Part shown: positions 17,362 through 26,119 of the stretch, in pieces | Layout: every line of letters starts with the position of its first letter | Position numbering within the stretch: the stretch's first letter is position 1 | Source: CAYTZN01 sp964442495 | Lineage (GTDB): Bacteria > Pseudomonadota > Gammaproteobacteria > Legionellales > Legionellaceae | Assembly: GCA_964442495.1 (NCBI GenBank) | Contig: CAYTZN010000012.1 | Coordinates: 1-64,000 of the forward strand | Length of the DNA: 64,000 nt | Direction of reading: 5' to 3' | The notes under the pieces: generated by a model | Told to the model about the DNA's origin: nothing | What the model saw: only the letters and a program-made list of their open reading frames with translations | Database searches by the model: none | Made by a program: the position numbers and the translations under genes

Positions 17362-19011
17362 ATGAAAACACTTATTGAATCTTATAAAGCAGGCCTTTTT
17401 CAAAAAAAATGGTGGTTACCCAATATTGTAGCGGGGGTCATTGTAGGGGTGGTTGCGTTGCCCCTGGCCATGGCGTTTGCGATTGCATCTGGTGCAAAAC
17501 CCGAGCAAGGTCTTTATACAGCAATTGTTGCAGGCTTGCTTGTTTCTATATTTGGCGGCAGTCGCTTGCAAATAGCCGGGCCCACCGGTGCTTTTATCGT
17601 GGTTTTATCAGGGATCACGAGTAAATATGGCATTGATGGTCTACAAATCGCTACCCTTATTGCGGGCTTCATGTTATTGCTGATGGGCTTCGCGCGTCTT
17701 GGTGCTATCATTAAATTTATTCCTGACCCAGTCATTGTAGGCTTCACGGCAGGTATAGCTATTATTATTTGGGTCGGGCAATGGCAATATTTTTTTGGAT
17801 TACCCCCCGTTTCTGGCGCTCATTTTCACGAAAAATTATGGCAGTTAATCAACGTGCTCCCCGCCATGAATTTAACAACAACCGCACTGGCATGTGCATC
17901 GCTAGTGATTGTGCTCTATGCGAATAAATTACCACTCATAAAACGCTTGCCTACACCACTCATTGCCCTGGTTTTTGCCACAACCTTGCAATCGATATTC
18001 CAATTTAAAGGGGTAGCGACGATTGGGAACGCCTTTGGTGGAATTCCCCAAGGCCTACCCTCCTTTCATCTACCTGAAATAAGTGTTGATCGCATCCTTG
18101 AGCTCATAGGGCCGGCCTTCACCATAGCAATGCTAGGGGCTATTGAATCCCTTTTATCGGCTGTTGTCGCCGATGGAATGGCTGGCACTCGACACAATTC
18201 CAACCGCGAGCTTATAGGACAAGGCCTGGCTAACATTGCAGCGCCTCTTTTTGGCGGATTTGCCGCCACCGGCGCTATTGCACGAACAGCGACCAATATT
18301 CGTAATGGCGGCAATAGCCCCTTAGCCGGCATTATTCACTCAGTAACATTAATTCTTATTCTTCTCTTCCTCGCACCATTGGCTAAAAATGTGCCTCTTG
18401 CAACCCTCGCCGCTATTCTCTTTGTAGTGGCCTGGAACATGAGTGAGGCAAAACATGTCATTAAACTTATCAAGCGTGCTCCACGTGCTGATATTGTCAT
18501 TCTACTGATTACATTTTTACTGACTGTTTTCGTAGACTTGGTTGTTGCGGTAAATATAGGGGTGATTCTTGCCATTCTTCATTTTCTGTTAAGCATGGCA
18601 GACAGTGTGGTGGTGGAACAACAAAGCGAAGATGAATTAGCCCTTGAGCATCCCCTTCAAGAGCGCCCCACATTGCCAAAGGATGTTCTAGTTTATGCAA
18701 TCGATGGTCCTTTTTTCTTTGGAGCCGTTGAGCATTTTGAGCTGGCCCTAGCCAATACTCACAGTGACCCCAAGGTGCTTATTATTCGTTTACGTTGGGT
18801 GCCTTTTATTGATATCACAGGGTTACAATCCCTTGAAGAAACGATACAAGATGTTCAAAAACGCGGAATACGTGTCATTTTAACGGGTACAAATGCAACC
18901 GTTAAAGCTAAACTTAAAAAAGCGGGTATTATTGATTTATTAGGTGCTCATAATTTTTTTATGGAATTTCAGGAGGCACTGTCAGTGGTTAATCAATCGC
19001 GACACAAATAA
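17362..19011 (+). CDS. SulP family anion transporter with STAS domain
   Basis: Inner-membrane anion permease of the SLC26/SulP family. It has 549 residues: a membrane domain of about 12-14 segments (about 25-415) and a cytosolic STAS domain (about 435-540, containing IDITGLQSLEE). Family signatures include the early GVIVGVVALPLAMAFAIASG and the IAGPTGAF stretch. Substrates of this family include sulfate, bicarbonate and dicarboxylates, and sequence alone does not decide between them. Given the DabAB/bestrophin cluster elsewhere in the window, a bicarbonate role deserves testing, but there is no linkage. It has no visible ribosome site and is monocistronic. Confidence 0.9.
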   Translation: MKTLIESYKAGLFQKKWWLPNIVAGVIVGVVALPLAMAFAIASGAKPEQGLYTAIVAGLLVSIFGGSRLQIAGPTGAFIVVLSGITSKYGIDGLQIATLIAGFMLLLMGFARLGAIIKFIPDPVIVGFTAGIAIIIWVGQWQYFFGLPPVSGAHFHEKLWQLINVLPAMNLTTTALACASLVIVLYANKLPLIKRLPTPLIALVFATTLQSIFQFKGVATIGNAFGGIPQGLPSFHLPEISVDRILELIGPAFTIAMLGAIESLLSAVVADGMAGTRHNSNRELIGQGLANIAAPLFGGFAATGAIARTATNIRNGGNSPLAGIIHSVTLILILLFLAPLAKNVPLATLAAILFVVAWNMSEAKHVIKLIKRAPRADIVILLITFLLTVFVDLVVAVNIGVILAILHFLLSMADSVVVEQQSEDELALEHPLQERPTLPKDVLVYAIDGPFFFGAVEHFELALANTHSDPKVLIIRLRWVPFIDITGLQSLEETIQDVQKRGIRVILTGTNATVKAKLKKAGIIDLLGAHNFFMEFQEALSVVNQSRHK

Positions 19012-19118
19012 GTCCTTAACTCTTGTCCATATAGGGATTGCGTATTTTACTAAAAATACCGCATGATATGATGAGGCTTATTGATTATGAATTGCAGAGC
19101 ATGAGTGGTCGTTAAATA

Positions 19119-19167
19119 AACTAGACGCCAACCTACAGGGCTTTATGCTGCAACGAGCAGTCTAGTT
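19119..19167 (+). promoter_or_regulatory. Long-range hairpin in the leader of the amino-acid-binding protein gene
   Basis: AACTAGAC (19119-19126) and GTCTAGTT (19160-19167) form a perfect 8 bp stem. The enclosed 33 bases include a small TGCT/AGCA stem next to the right arm. It sits about 50 bp upstream of the start codon at 19220 and has no T-run, so it is not a terminator. A regulatory role is speculative. Confidence 0.3.
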
Positions 19168-19219
19168 AGATTTTCGACGAAGACCACGACGGTGTTAATA
19201 TCTTCAAAGGATTGATGTT

Positions 19220-19945
19220 ATGAAACGACTGCTTTTTTTAATGCTCTGGTTTGCGCTCTCTCTGTCATATGCTCAAAATCTAACCATAGGTACCACCTCT
19301 CAAAATCCTCCCTTTAATTCACTTGCCGATCAAAAAGACCATTTCTATGGATTTGATATTGATATCATGGGTGAAATTTGTAACCGCATACAAGCTCGCT
19401 GCCAATTTATACCCCTCCTCTTTAATAGTTTATTCACTCAATTAAGCACTGAAAACATTGATCTTGCTATTGCTGCCATCGTTATTACCCCCTATCGCCA
19501 ACAAGAGTTTCTTTTCAGCCTGCCTTATCTTGAAAGCCGAGGCCAATTTATTACTCTTCAACAATCAAATATAAATACCCTTGAAAACATCCCAAATAAA
19601 AAAATTGGCACACGTCTAGGAACCCCTTTTAAAGAGCTTGCCTTTTCATTATATAAAAACAGCGTGACCTTGGTTGATGTCTTGGATATTGCCGATCTGA
19701 TGGATAGTTTGAACAACAAAACAATTGATGTGGCGTTAATGGATGCTGAAGCGGCTAAAAACTGGGTAATGAACAACTCAAACGTTTATAAGCTCATTGG
19801 GGCCCCCATTCCTGTGGGTGGAGGCTATGGAATCATGGCCAACCCAAATCAAGGCGCTCTCATATCTCAAATTAATCAAGCATTGCTGCACATGGAAGAC
19901 GATGGAACCTACCTTAAAATATATACCCGTTATTTTCCTGACTAA
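19220..19945 (+). CDS. Periplasmic amino-acid-binding protein (SBP family 3)
   Basis: Solute-binding protein of a polar-amino-acid ABC system, similar to ArtJ/HisJ types. It is 241 residues with a signal peptide ending near LSYAQ. The family 3 layout is visible: the N-terminal LTIGTTSQNPPF strand-loop, the FYGFDIDIMGEI signature (about 48-59) and the DLAIAAIVITPYR segment with the ligand-contacting Arg. AAAGGA precedes the ATG by 8 bp. No permease or ATPase gene adjoins it, so it is an orphan that must work with a transporter encoded elsewhere. It is convergent with rep, with 10 bp between them. Basic amino acids are the likely ligand, by inference. Confidence 0.87.
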   Translation: MKRLLFLMLWFALSLSYAQNLTIGTTSQNPPFNSLADQKDHFYGFDIDIMGEICNRIQARCQFIPLLFNSLFTQLSTENIDLAIAAIVITPYRQQEFLFSLPYLESRGQFITLQQSNINTLENIPNKKIGTRLGTPFKELAFSLYKNSVTLVDVLDIADLMDSLNNKTIDVALMDAEAAKNWVMNNSNVYKLIGAPIPVGGGYGIMANPNQGALISQINQALLHMEDDGTYLKIYTRYFPD

Positions 19946-19955
19946 CAGGCATTCC

Positions 19956-21947
19956 TTACTCGAGCAAATTTTTTAGACCCTCCAAATGAGAGCGGGCAAG
20001 CGCCTTGGAACGTTCTTCATCACGCACACCACCCCGACCAAACCACTCCAAGCTATCCTCAGGTAATTCATCTAAAAAACGACTAGGCAAACAAGCCTGC
20101 ATTTCGCCTCCTCGCCGTCGCTGCCTGGCGAGGGTTAAACACAATGCTTTTTGAGCGCGGGTTATTCCTACATAGGCCAAACGTCGCTCCTCTTCAATGT
20201 GGTCCTCTTCAATACTAACACGGTGCGGGAGAAGCTCTTCCTCCATTCCCACTAAATAAACAAAAGGAAACTCTAACCCTTTAGAGGCATGAAGGGTCAT
20301 TAACTGAAGCGTATCTGTATCATGCGTATCTGATTGCTCTAAAATATCGATAAGGATTAATTTATTGATAACATCCGGCAGCTGGCTATTAGGCTCTTTC
20401 TGTAACAAGCGCCCCACCCACTCGATTAGCTCCCATACATTTTCCATGCATTTCTGGGCTTTAAGAGGCGTATCACATTGCTCGTAAACGTGGGCCTCAT
20501 ACCCGCTCTCCTCCACCATGTCACGGAGCACTGCCTCAATAGGCTCATGAAGTACCCGCTGCTTGATGGTATGAAGCCAGGTTTTAAATTTATACAATGC
20601 CGCCCGGGGCTTTTCGCCAATAGGTTCTGATAGGGCTAAATGATCACAACAGGCATAAAGGCTTTGCCGTCTAGATTCCGCATAGTTACCTAACGCTTTT
20701 AATGTTGTTTCTCCAATGCCACGTTTGGGCGTATTGATTATCCTTAAAAAAGCAGCATCATCCGCTTCATTACACAACACTTTAAGATATGCAAAAATAT
20801 CGCGAACTTCTGTTTTTGCAAACCATGACTGCCCACCACTAATATGATAAGGAATGCTGTGGTGACGTAATACTTTTTCAAACACTCGTGATTGATGGTT
20901 CCCACGGTACAAAATCGCAAAGTCACCATAAGGCATACGATTCCGCAATTTATGGCTGATAAGATCAGCCACCACTTGCTCGGCCTCATCTTGCTCATCC
21001 TTACAACATAAAACACGTAATAAATCACCAGAGCCCAGCTCGCTCCATAATGTCTTGGTATACAAATGGGGATTTTGAGCAATCAAATGATTAGCTGCAT
21101 GAAGAATTCGCCCTGTAGAGCGGTAATTTTGTTCAAGCTTGATAACCTTAAGGTTTGGGTAATCACTTTTTAATTGCACAAGGTTTTCAGGCTTAGCACC
21201 TCGCCACGCATAAATCGACTGATCATCATCCCCCACCACTGTAAAATGCGCACGTGTGCCGACCAATAATTTTACCAACGTGTACTGGCACGTGTTTGAG
21301 TCTTGATATTCATCAATCAATAAATGGCGAATAGTGGTTTGCCAATGGTCTAAAATATCTGCGTGCGCTCTCAACAAAGAAACCGGCAAACGAATTAAAT
21401 CGTCAAAATCAACTGCATTATAAGCCTCTAATAGTTCTTGATAGCGAGGATAGATGGTTAAAACCTCTGCCTGTAAGGGTGTGTTGAAGGTTAACCTATC
21501 GTTTGGCGATAACATTTCATTTTTCCAGTGTGAAATACACTGTTGCACTTGAAATAAATAGTCACGGTCATTTGCACGAGCCGTCGGCAATATGCCTTTC
21601 AAAACCTGTAAACAGTCTTCTGTATCAAAAATAGAAAATCCAGGTTTTAAACCACAACGCGCCACGTCACGTTTGAGAATACGCAAGCCTAACGTATGGA
21701 AAGTAGCAACTTTTAACCCGCGCCGAACATGAGAGGGTAAAACAGACGCCACACGAAGACGCATTTCATTCGCCGCTTTATTGGTAAACGTTACAGCACA
21801 GATGCTTTTAGCGGCATACCCACATTGTTCAATAAGATACGCAATTTTTTGAGTGATCACGCGGGTTTTACCGCTTCCGGCTCCTGCTAACACCAACATT
21901 GGGCCATCGATAAATTTAACCGCAGCCATCTGTTGAGGATTTAGCAT
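19956..21947 (-). CDS. rep: ATP-dependent DNA helicase Rep
   Basis: Superfamily 1A 3'-5' helicase that clears proteins and restarts replication forks. The 663 residues carry Walker A AGAGSGKTRVIT (motif I), VTFTNKAANEM (Ia), LLIDEYQDSN (II), VVGDDDQSIYAWRGA (III), QNYRST (IV), LMTLHASKGLEF (V) and YVGITRAQ (VI). Length and the N-terminal MLNPQQMAAVKF fit Rep better than UvrD (about 720). Monocistronic, divergent from hslO. Confidence 0.95.
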   Translation of the reverse strand: MLNPQQMAAVKFIDGPMLVLAGAGSGKTRVITQKIAYLIEQCGYAAKSICAVTFTNKAANEMRLRVASVLPSHVRRGLKVATFHTLGLRILKRDVARCGLKPGFSIFDTEDCLQVLKGILPTARANDRDYLFQVQQCISHWKNEMLSPNDRLTFNTPLQAEVLTIYPRYQELLEAYNAVDFDDLIRLPVSLLRAHADILDHWQTTIRHLLIDEYQDSNTCQYTLVKLLVGTRAHFTVVGDDDQSIYAWRGAKPENLVQLKSDYPNLKVIKLEQNYRSTGRILHAANHLIAQNPHLYTKTLWSELGSGDLLRVLCCKDEQDEAEQVVADLISHKLRNRMPYGDFAILYRGNHQSRVFEKVLRHHSIPYHISGGQSWFAKTEVRDIFAYLKVLCNEADDAAFLRIINTPKRGIGETTLKALGNYAESRRQSLYACCDHLALSEPIGEKPRAALYKFKTWLHTIKQRVLHEPIEAVLRDMVEESGYEAHVYEQCDTPLKAQKCMENVWELIEWVGRLLQKEPNSQLPDVINKLILIDILEQSDTHDTDTLQLMTLHASKGLEFPFVYLVGMEEELLPHRVSIEEDHIEEERRLAYVGITRAQKALCLTLARQRRRGGEMQACLPSRFLDELPEDSLEWFGRGGVRDEERSKALARSHLEGLKNLLE

Positions 21948-22050
21948 ACTTTATACTCGCGCAAAAAAAACACATTATTACGTTTATATCCCGAGCAATC
22001 AATCTACTTTGTGCTAAAATCAAGAATGCTTTAAAAAATGACCTTATCCC

Positions 22051-22896
22051 ATGAAAGAAACTGATACGTTACAACGCTTTATGTTTGAGCATGCAAGTAT
22101 TCGCGGAGAAATTGCTCATGTAGACGATACTTATAAAACCATCATGCACCAACGCCCGTACCCACCAGTGGTTAAACGCTTATTGGGCGAAGCGTTGATC
22201 TCTTGTTTAATGCTCGCAGGAAGCATTAAATTTGAAGGCGAAGTCAGCTTACAATTTCATGGGGATAAACGCCTCCCTCTCTTGCTCGTCCAATGCGACC
22301 ACGAGTTACACATTAGAGCCTTTGCAAAATACCAAGAAGACTCGGAAACCGTGGATTATGCCAATGCCTTTTTAGAAGGAAAAATGATCTTAAGCATTAA
22401 TCAATACAAACAGACTCAAACCTATCAAAGCGTCGTGCCCATACTTTCAACCTCCATGGGAGAGAATTTAACCCACTATTTCGCCCAATCCGAACAGGTC
22501 GCAAGCCAAGTATGGCTCGCAGTCAATGACGACACCGCAGCGGGCATGTTAATTCAATTAATGCCAGGCCAAAACACACAACAACGCGAAGAATTCTGGG
22601 AGTATGCAGTACAACTTGGTCAAACCATCAGTGAACATGAGTTATTAACCCTTGATAATACAACCATATTACACCGCTTGTACCATGAAACAGAATTGCG
22701 TCTTTACAGTGCGCGCCCTGTTTCATTCCAGTGCCGTTGTAGCCATGAAAAAATGAAGCAAGCACTCACTGTACTTGGTGAAGAAGACATGCTGGCATTA
22801 TTAAAAGAACGAGGAAATATTGAAATCAGTTGTGATTTTTGCAACCAACAATATGTTTTTGATCCAATCGACATTACGTTACTGTTTCGAAAATAG
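22051..22896 (+). CDS. hslO: Redox-regulated chaperone Hsp33
   Basis: Cytosolic holdase activated by oxidation and unfolding of its C-terminal zinc domain. It is 281 residues. The zinc ligands are present as Cys228-x-Cys230 and Cys261-x2-Cys264, the invariant CxC...CxxC arrangement. The N-terminal part has MFEHASIRGE and the SGG-lacking GEALISCLMLAGSIK segment of the family. It is a single gene, flanked downstream by a palindromic repeat. Confidence 0.96.
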   Translation: MKETDTLQRFMFEHASIRGEIAHVDDTYKTIMHQRPYPPVVKRLLGEALISCLMLAGSIKFEGEVSLQFHGDKRLPLLLVQCDHELHIRAFAKYQEDSETVDYANAFLEGKMILSINQYKQTQTYQSVVPILSTSMGENLTHYFAQSEQVASQVWLAVNDDTAAGMLIQLMPGQNTQQREEFWEYAVQLGQTISEHELLTLDNTTILHRLYHETELRLYSARPVSFQCRCSHEKMKQALTVLGEEDMLALLKERGNIEISCDFCNQQYVFDPIDITLLFRK

Positions 22897-22987
22897 CGGA
22901 ATACCAACAAAGACGCATTATAAAGCCAGAATGCGCGCGGTATCTAATAATCTGGCAAGACTTGTGGGTTAGAAAAAACACCAGTTA

Positions 22988-23073
22988 TGTCATTTCCGCG
23001 AAGGTGGGAATCCATTCCAAAATAGGGCGCATTGATGAGCGCACGATAGGTTCCCGCCTTCGCAGGAACGACA
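22988..23073. repeat. Imperfect inverted repeat (MITE/palindromic repeat type)
   Basis: The left arm begins TGTCATTTCCGCGAAGG (22988-23013). The right arm (23049-23073) is its near-perfect reverse complement, reading TGTCGTTCCTGCGAAGG on the other strand. About 35 bp separate them. This is the widespread bacterial interspersed repeat of the GTCATTCCCGCG...GGGAAT type. It lies in non-coding DNA and could fold as RNA. Confidence 0.8.
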
Positions 23074-23225
23074 AACTATCATTACACAGATTTGTGGGTC
23101 ATGATATGTCAAAGGACCTTGGAAATGAGGCCAAGTCAGTCAAATAAAATCTTGTTTGTCTTATTTGGTCATACAAGCTCTTGCCAGATTTGTGCTTAAA
23201 CATTAAATACGTTTACCCTGAGTCG

Positions 23226-23236
23226 TCTATACTTAA
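23226..23236 (+). promoter_or_regulatory. Sigma-S-like extended -10 element
   Basis: TCTATACTTAA at 23226-23236 is an exact match to the extended -10 described for RpoS-dependent promoters (KCTAYRCTTAA). It lies 26 bp before the GTG of the small ORF at 23263, giving a short leader. No good -35 is present at standard spacing, which is also common for sigma-S promoters. Confidence 0.5.
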
Positions 23237-23262
23237 TATACACTGTTCATAAGAGTATTATT

Positions 23263-23388
23263 GTGAATACAAAAGAAATTCCCGATGCACCTAATGAACT
23301 CCCATCCGCACCACCATTGGAAGAACCGCCGCCTACAGAGCCCCCCGAGCCCATGTTACCGGATACACCCGAACCCAATTCTGAATAA
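23263..23388 (+). CDS. 41-residue proline/glutamate-rich small protein
   Basis: A GTG-initiated frame of 41 codons that is about one third proline, with many Glu residues (LEEPPPTEPPEP in the middle). It has no hydrophobic segment, so the product would be cytosolic and disordered. The ribosome site (AAGAG) is weak. Support comes from the strongly biased composition and a sigma-S-like -10 just upstream. It ends 10 bp before the convergent 172-residue gene. It could be a stationary-phase small protein, and its PPP run would make its translation depend on EF-P. Existence is moderately likely. Confidence 0.5.
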   Translation: MNTKEIPDAPNELPSAPPLEEPPPTEPPEPMLPDTPEPNSE

Positions 23389-23397
23389 GAAAAGAGG

Positions 23398-23916
23398 CTA
23401 ATTTATTTTTAGGAGGCCGGGTTCCTGAAACGAAGTTGCAGAGACTGGCCTATTTTGCTCAAGTTCACCGAGTGAACAAGGAAGCCCCCGCATGGCGTTC
23501 AAAATATTTTGCATGATAATAAATTGCTCACTTAACTGAAAATATAAATGCGCCGATTCAGCTGCATGCAATTCACTAACGGTCAAATATGCCGCTTGCC
23601 CCATGTCACTAAAATATTTAAGTCGAACATGGCGCTTGTCTGCCATACCGGGGAATAAACCACAAAACAATAGGCTTTTATCACCCACTTCTCGCAGACG
23701 CTCAATTTGTCGACTTCCAGACGCGCGCATAGATTCAAGAAAATCCAACGCAATAACAGATTCCATTAAATGAGTCGTGTGAGAAAAACGCATCAACAAA
23801 AAAACCAGATAACTTTCCGTGCTTTCATTTAGAACCAGCCGGGTAGTTGCTTGCGCTTCATTAACAAGGGCATGCCATTGACTGGTATCGGTGGGATGCA
23901 AAATCAATTTATTCAT
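23398..23916 (-). CDS. Conserved hypothetical protein, 172 residues
   Basis: Soluble, mostly helical protein with a central stretch REVGDKSLLFCGLFPG followed by KYFSDMGQAAYLTV. I recall this LR-GD-LLF-GLFP pattern from uncharacterised gammaproteobacterial proteins but know no function. ATG 23916 is preferred to the in-frame start at 23943 because AGGTGG lies just upstream and the extra nine residues look non-coding. It is convergent with the small proline-rich ORF and divergent from bipA. Confidence 0.78.
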   Translation of the reverse strand: MNKLILHPTDTSQWHALVNEAQATTRLVLNESTESYLVFLLMRFSHTTHLMESVIALDFLESMRASGSRQIERLREVGDKSLLFCGLFPGMADKRHVRLKYFSDMGQAAYLTVSELHAAESAHLYFQLSEQFIIMQNILNAMRGLPCSLGELEQNRPVSATSFQEPGLLKIN

Positions 23917-24057
23917 GTTTTTCCACCTTTTTAGGTCTCTCATTATTAGTGTAGCAAAATTTATGCCACATGATAGGTCACTTTAAGTAATTTGACTGAT
24001 AAATCAATATACATAGGGTGTTTTTCACGTGCCATTAAACAAACAGTGCGTGATTAT

Positions 24058-24087
24058 TTGGGGTTCAGCGCTTATTTATTGTATAAT
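24058..24087 (+). promoter_or_regulatory. Candidate promoter of bipA
   Basis: TTGGGG (24058-24063) and a perfect TATAAT (24082-24087) are separated by 18 bp. The -10 lies about 85 bp upstream of the bipA start, inside the in-frame 5' extension of the reading frame. This argues that the extension is untranslated leader. Confidence 0.5.
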
Positions 24088-24171
24088 GGTAAGTTATGCA
24101 CGATTAACCTACTTTTACATGTCTCTTTGCAAAGCCGTGTAGCTCTATATTATTGCCAATTGAAGGTCCCT

Positions 24172-26004
24172 ATGATTGAAAAAATTCGTAACATCGCCAT
24201 TATTGCTCACGTCGACCACGGTAAAACAACATTAGTTGATAAGCTGTTGCAACAAACAGGTACGCTAAATGAACGCGCACCTAAAGTTGAACGACTCATG
24301 GATTCCAACGCATTAGAAAAAGAGCGCGGAATCACCATTCTTGCTAAAAACACATGCGTGCATTGGGAAGGTCACCAAATTAATATCGTTGACACTCCAG
24401 GACATGCTGATTTTGGCGGAGAAGTTGAGCGTATTCTTTCCATGGTCGACAGTGTTCTGCTCCTGGTTGATGCTGTGGATGGCCCTATGCCACAAACCCG
24501 CTTTGTGACACAAAAAGCATTTGCTCGTGGTTTAAACCCTATTGTTGTTATCAATAAAATTGACCGCCCCGGCGCAAGACCGCATTGGGTAATGGATCAA
24601 GTGTTTGATCTTTTTGATAACTTAGGTGCGAACGATGCCCAATTGGATTTCCCAGTGGTTTATGCGTCGGCACTGTGTGGATATGCCAAACTTAATTTGG
24701 AAGACACAACAGAAGACATGAACGCCCTGCTGCAAACAATTGTAGATTGTGTGAGCGCACCGGCTGTGGATGCTGAAGGTCCTTTCCAAATGCAAATCAG
24801 CTCTCTCGATTATTCCTCATACGTTGGTACCATAGGAATTGGCCGAGTCAGCCGTGGTCATATCAAAGCGAAGTCGCCCGTTAAGATCATTGATAAAGAT
24901 GGCAATATCCGCAATGGCCGTATTTTGCAATTGCTGGGCTTTAAAGGTCTAGACCGTGTTGAAATTGAAGAAGCACGTGCTGGAGATATCATTGCAGTGT
25001 CCGGTGTTGACCTCCTAAACATCTCTGACACCATTTGTGACCCAGCCACTGTAGAGGCACTTCCTCCGTTAATGGTGGATGAACCTACCATTAGCATGAC
25101 GTTTCAAGTGAACGACTCCCCGCTTGCGGGACAAGAAGGTAAATTTGTTACCAGCCGCAAAATACGTGAACGATTACAAACTGAATTACTTCACAATGTG
25201 GCATTACGCGTGGAAGACACAGAAGACCCTGATAAATTTAGGGTTTCTGGTCGTGGTGAATTGCATTTATCCATTCTGATTGAAACCATGCGTCGTGAAG
25301 GTTATGAATTAGCCATATGTAAACCCGAAGTTATCATACGTTATGAAAACGACATGCAACTTGAGCCCTATGAACGTCTCACGGTGGATATTGAAGAACA
25401 CCATCAAGGTGGGATCATGGAAAAACTGGGTGAGCGACGTGGTGACTTACAAAACATGATTCCAGACGGTAAAGGGCGTGTGCGTCTTGATTATGTAATA
25501 CCCACTCGAGGCCTTATTGGTTTCCATACTGAATTTTTATCAAGCACTTCAGGTACGGGCTTGATGTACCACGTCTATGATCATTACGGTCCTGTTATTC
25601 GTGGTCGTATTGGAAAAAGAGCAAGTGGTGTATTAATTGCGAATTGCGCAGGTACAGCGCGTGGTTTTGCTCTCTTTAATTTGCAAGAACGTGGTCGTTT
25701 ATTCATAGAGCCTCAAACCACGTGTTATGAAGGTATGATTGTTGGTATCCATGCTCGCGATAATGACTTGGTGGTCAATGTCACCAAAGAAAAACAACTC
25801 ACGAACGTTCGTGCCTCTGGTACGGATGAAAACATTGTGCTCACACCTGTCGTCAAATATTCTTTAGAGCAAGCATTGGAATTTATTGATGATGATGAAC
25901 TTGTAGAGGTTACTCCACAATCGATTCGTTTGCGCAAAAAAGAGTTAAAAGAACAAGATCGTAAACGTACATCACGTGCCGCCAATAGTGATGACAAGGC
26001 TTAA
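24172..26004 (+). CDS. bipA: Ribosome-associated GTPase BipA/TypA
   Basis: Translational GTPase of the EF-G/LepA class acting in 50S assembly and stress or cold adaptation. With the start at ATG 24172 it has 610 residues, the normal length. The frame is open 60 codons further upstream, but GAAGG lies 5 bp before this ATG and family members start with this IEKIRNIAIIAHVDHGKTT sequence. The G motifs are visible: AHVDHGKTTL (G1), DTPGHADFGGEV (G3) and NKIDRPGARP (G4). EF-G-like domains and the BipA-specific C-terminal domain follow. Confidence 0.96.
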   Translation: MIEKIRNIAIIAHVDHGKTTLVDKLLQQTGTLNERAPKVERLMDSNALEKERGITILAKNTCVHWEGHQINIVDTPGHADFGGEVERILSMVDSVLLLVDAVDGPMPQTRFVTQKAFARGLNPIVVINKIDRPGARPHWVMDQVFDLFDNLGANDAQLDFPVVYASALCGYAKLNLEDTTEDMNALLQTIVDCVSAPAVDAEGPFQMQISSLDYSSYVGTIGIGRVSRGHIKAKSPVKIIDKDGNIRNGRILQLLGFKGLDRVEIEEARAGDIIAVSGVDLLNISDTICDPATVEALPPLMVDEPTISMTFQVNDSPLAGQEGKFVTSRKIRERLQTELLHNVALRVEDTEDPDKFRVSGRGELHLSILIETMRREGYELAICKPEVIIRYENDMQLEPYERLTVDIEEHHQGGIMEKLGERRGDLQNMIPDGKGRVRLDYVIPTRGLIGFHTEFLSSTSGTGLMYHVYDHYGPVIRGRIGKRASGVLIANCAGTARGFALFNLQERGRLFIEPQTTCYEGMIVGIHARDNDLVVNVTKEKQLTNVRASGTDENIVLTPVVKYSLEQALEFIDDDELVEVTPQSIRLRKKELKEQDRKRTSRAANSDDKA

Positions 26005-26030
26005 CCTAACAATGTAATGATGAGATTCTT

Positions 26031-26068
26031 AACACAAATACCTTCTCTTTGAATGCTGTATTTGTGTT
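26031..26068 (+). terminator. Hairpin downstream of bipA, possible terminator
   Basis: AACACAAATAC (26031-26041) pairs perfectly with GTATTTGTGTT (26058-26068) across a 16-base loop, 27 bp after the bipA stop. The stem is AT-rich and there is no T-run behind it, so intrinsic termination is uncertain. Confidence 0.4.
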
Positions 26069-26119
26069 ATTGGTCTCTATTTATATTAGCTTGTATGGTC
26101 TTACCCTCCGTGTTCCACA

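Larger units (their letters stand above)
22897..23262. other. 366 bp gap with a palindromic repeat and a sigma-S-like promoter
   Basis: Between hslO and the small proline-rich ORF. It holds the inverted-repeat element at 22988-23073 and the -10 element at 23226-23236. A 61-codon frame at 22962-23147 lies across the repeat and is treated as spurious. Confidence 0.6.

Noticed and set aside
18066..18575. Two antisense frames of 79-88 codons within sulP
   Set aside because: They are the reverse of conserved membrane segments; no independent start signals.
22962..23147. 61-codon plus-strand frame after hslO
   Set aside because: It runs through the palindromic repeat; such frames arise from the repeat and have no ribosome site.
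23992..24171. 60-codon in-frame extension at the 5' end of bipA
   Set aside because: The family starts at ATG 24172 with GAAGG before it, and a TATAAT promoter lies inside the extension.
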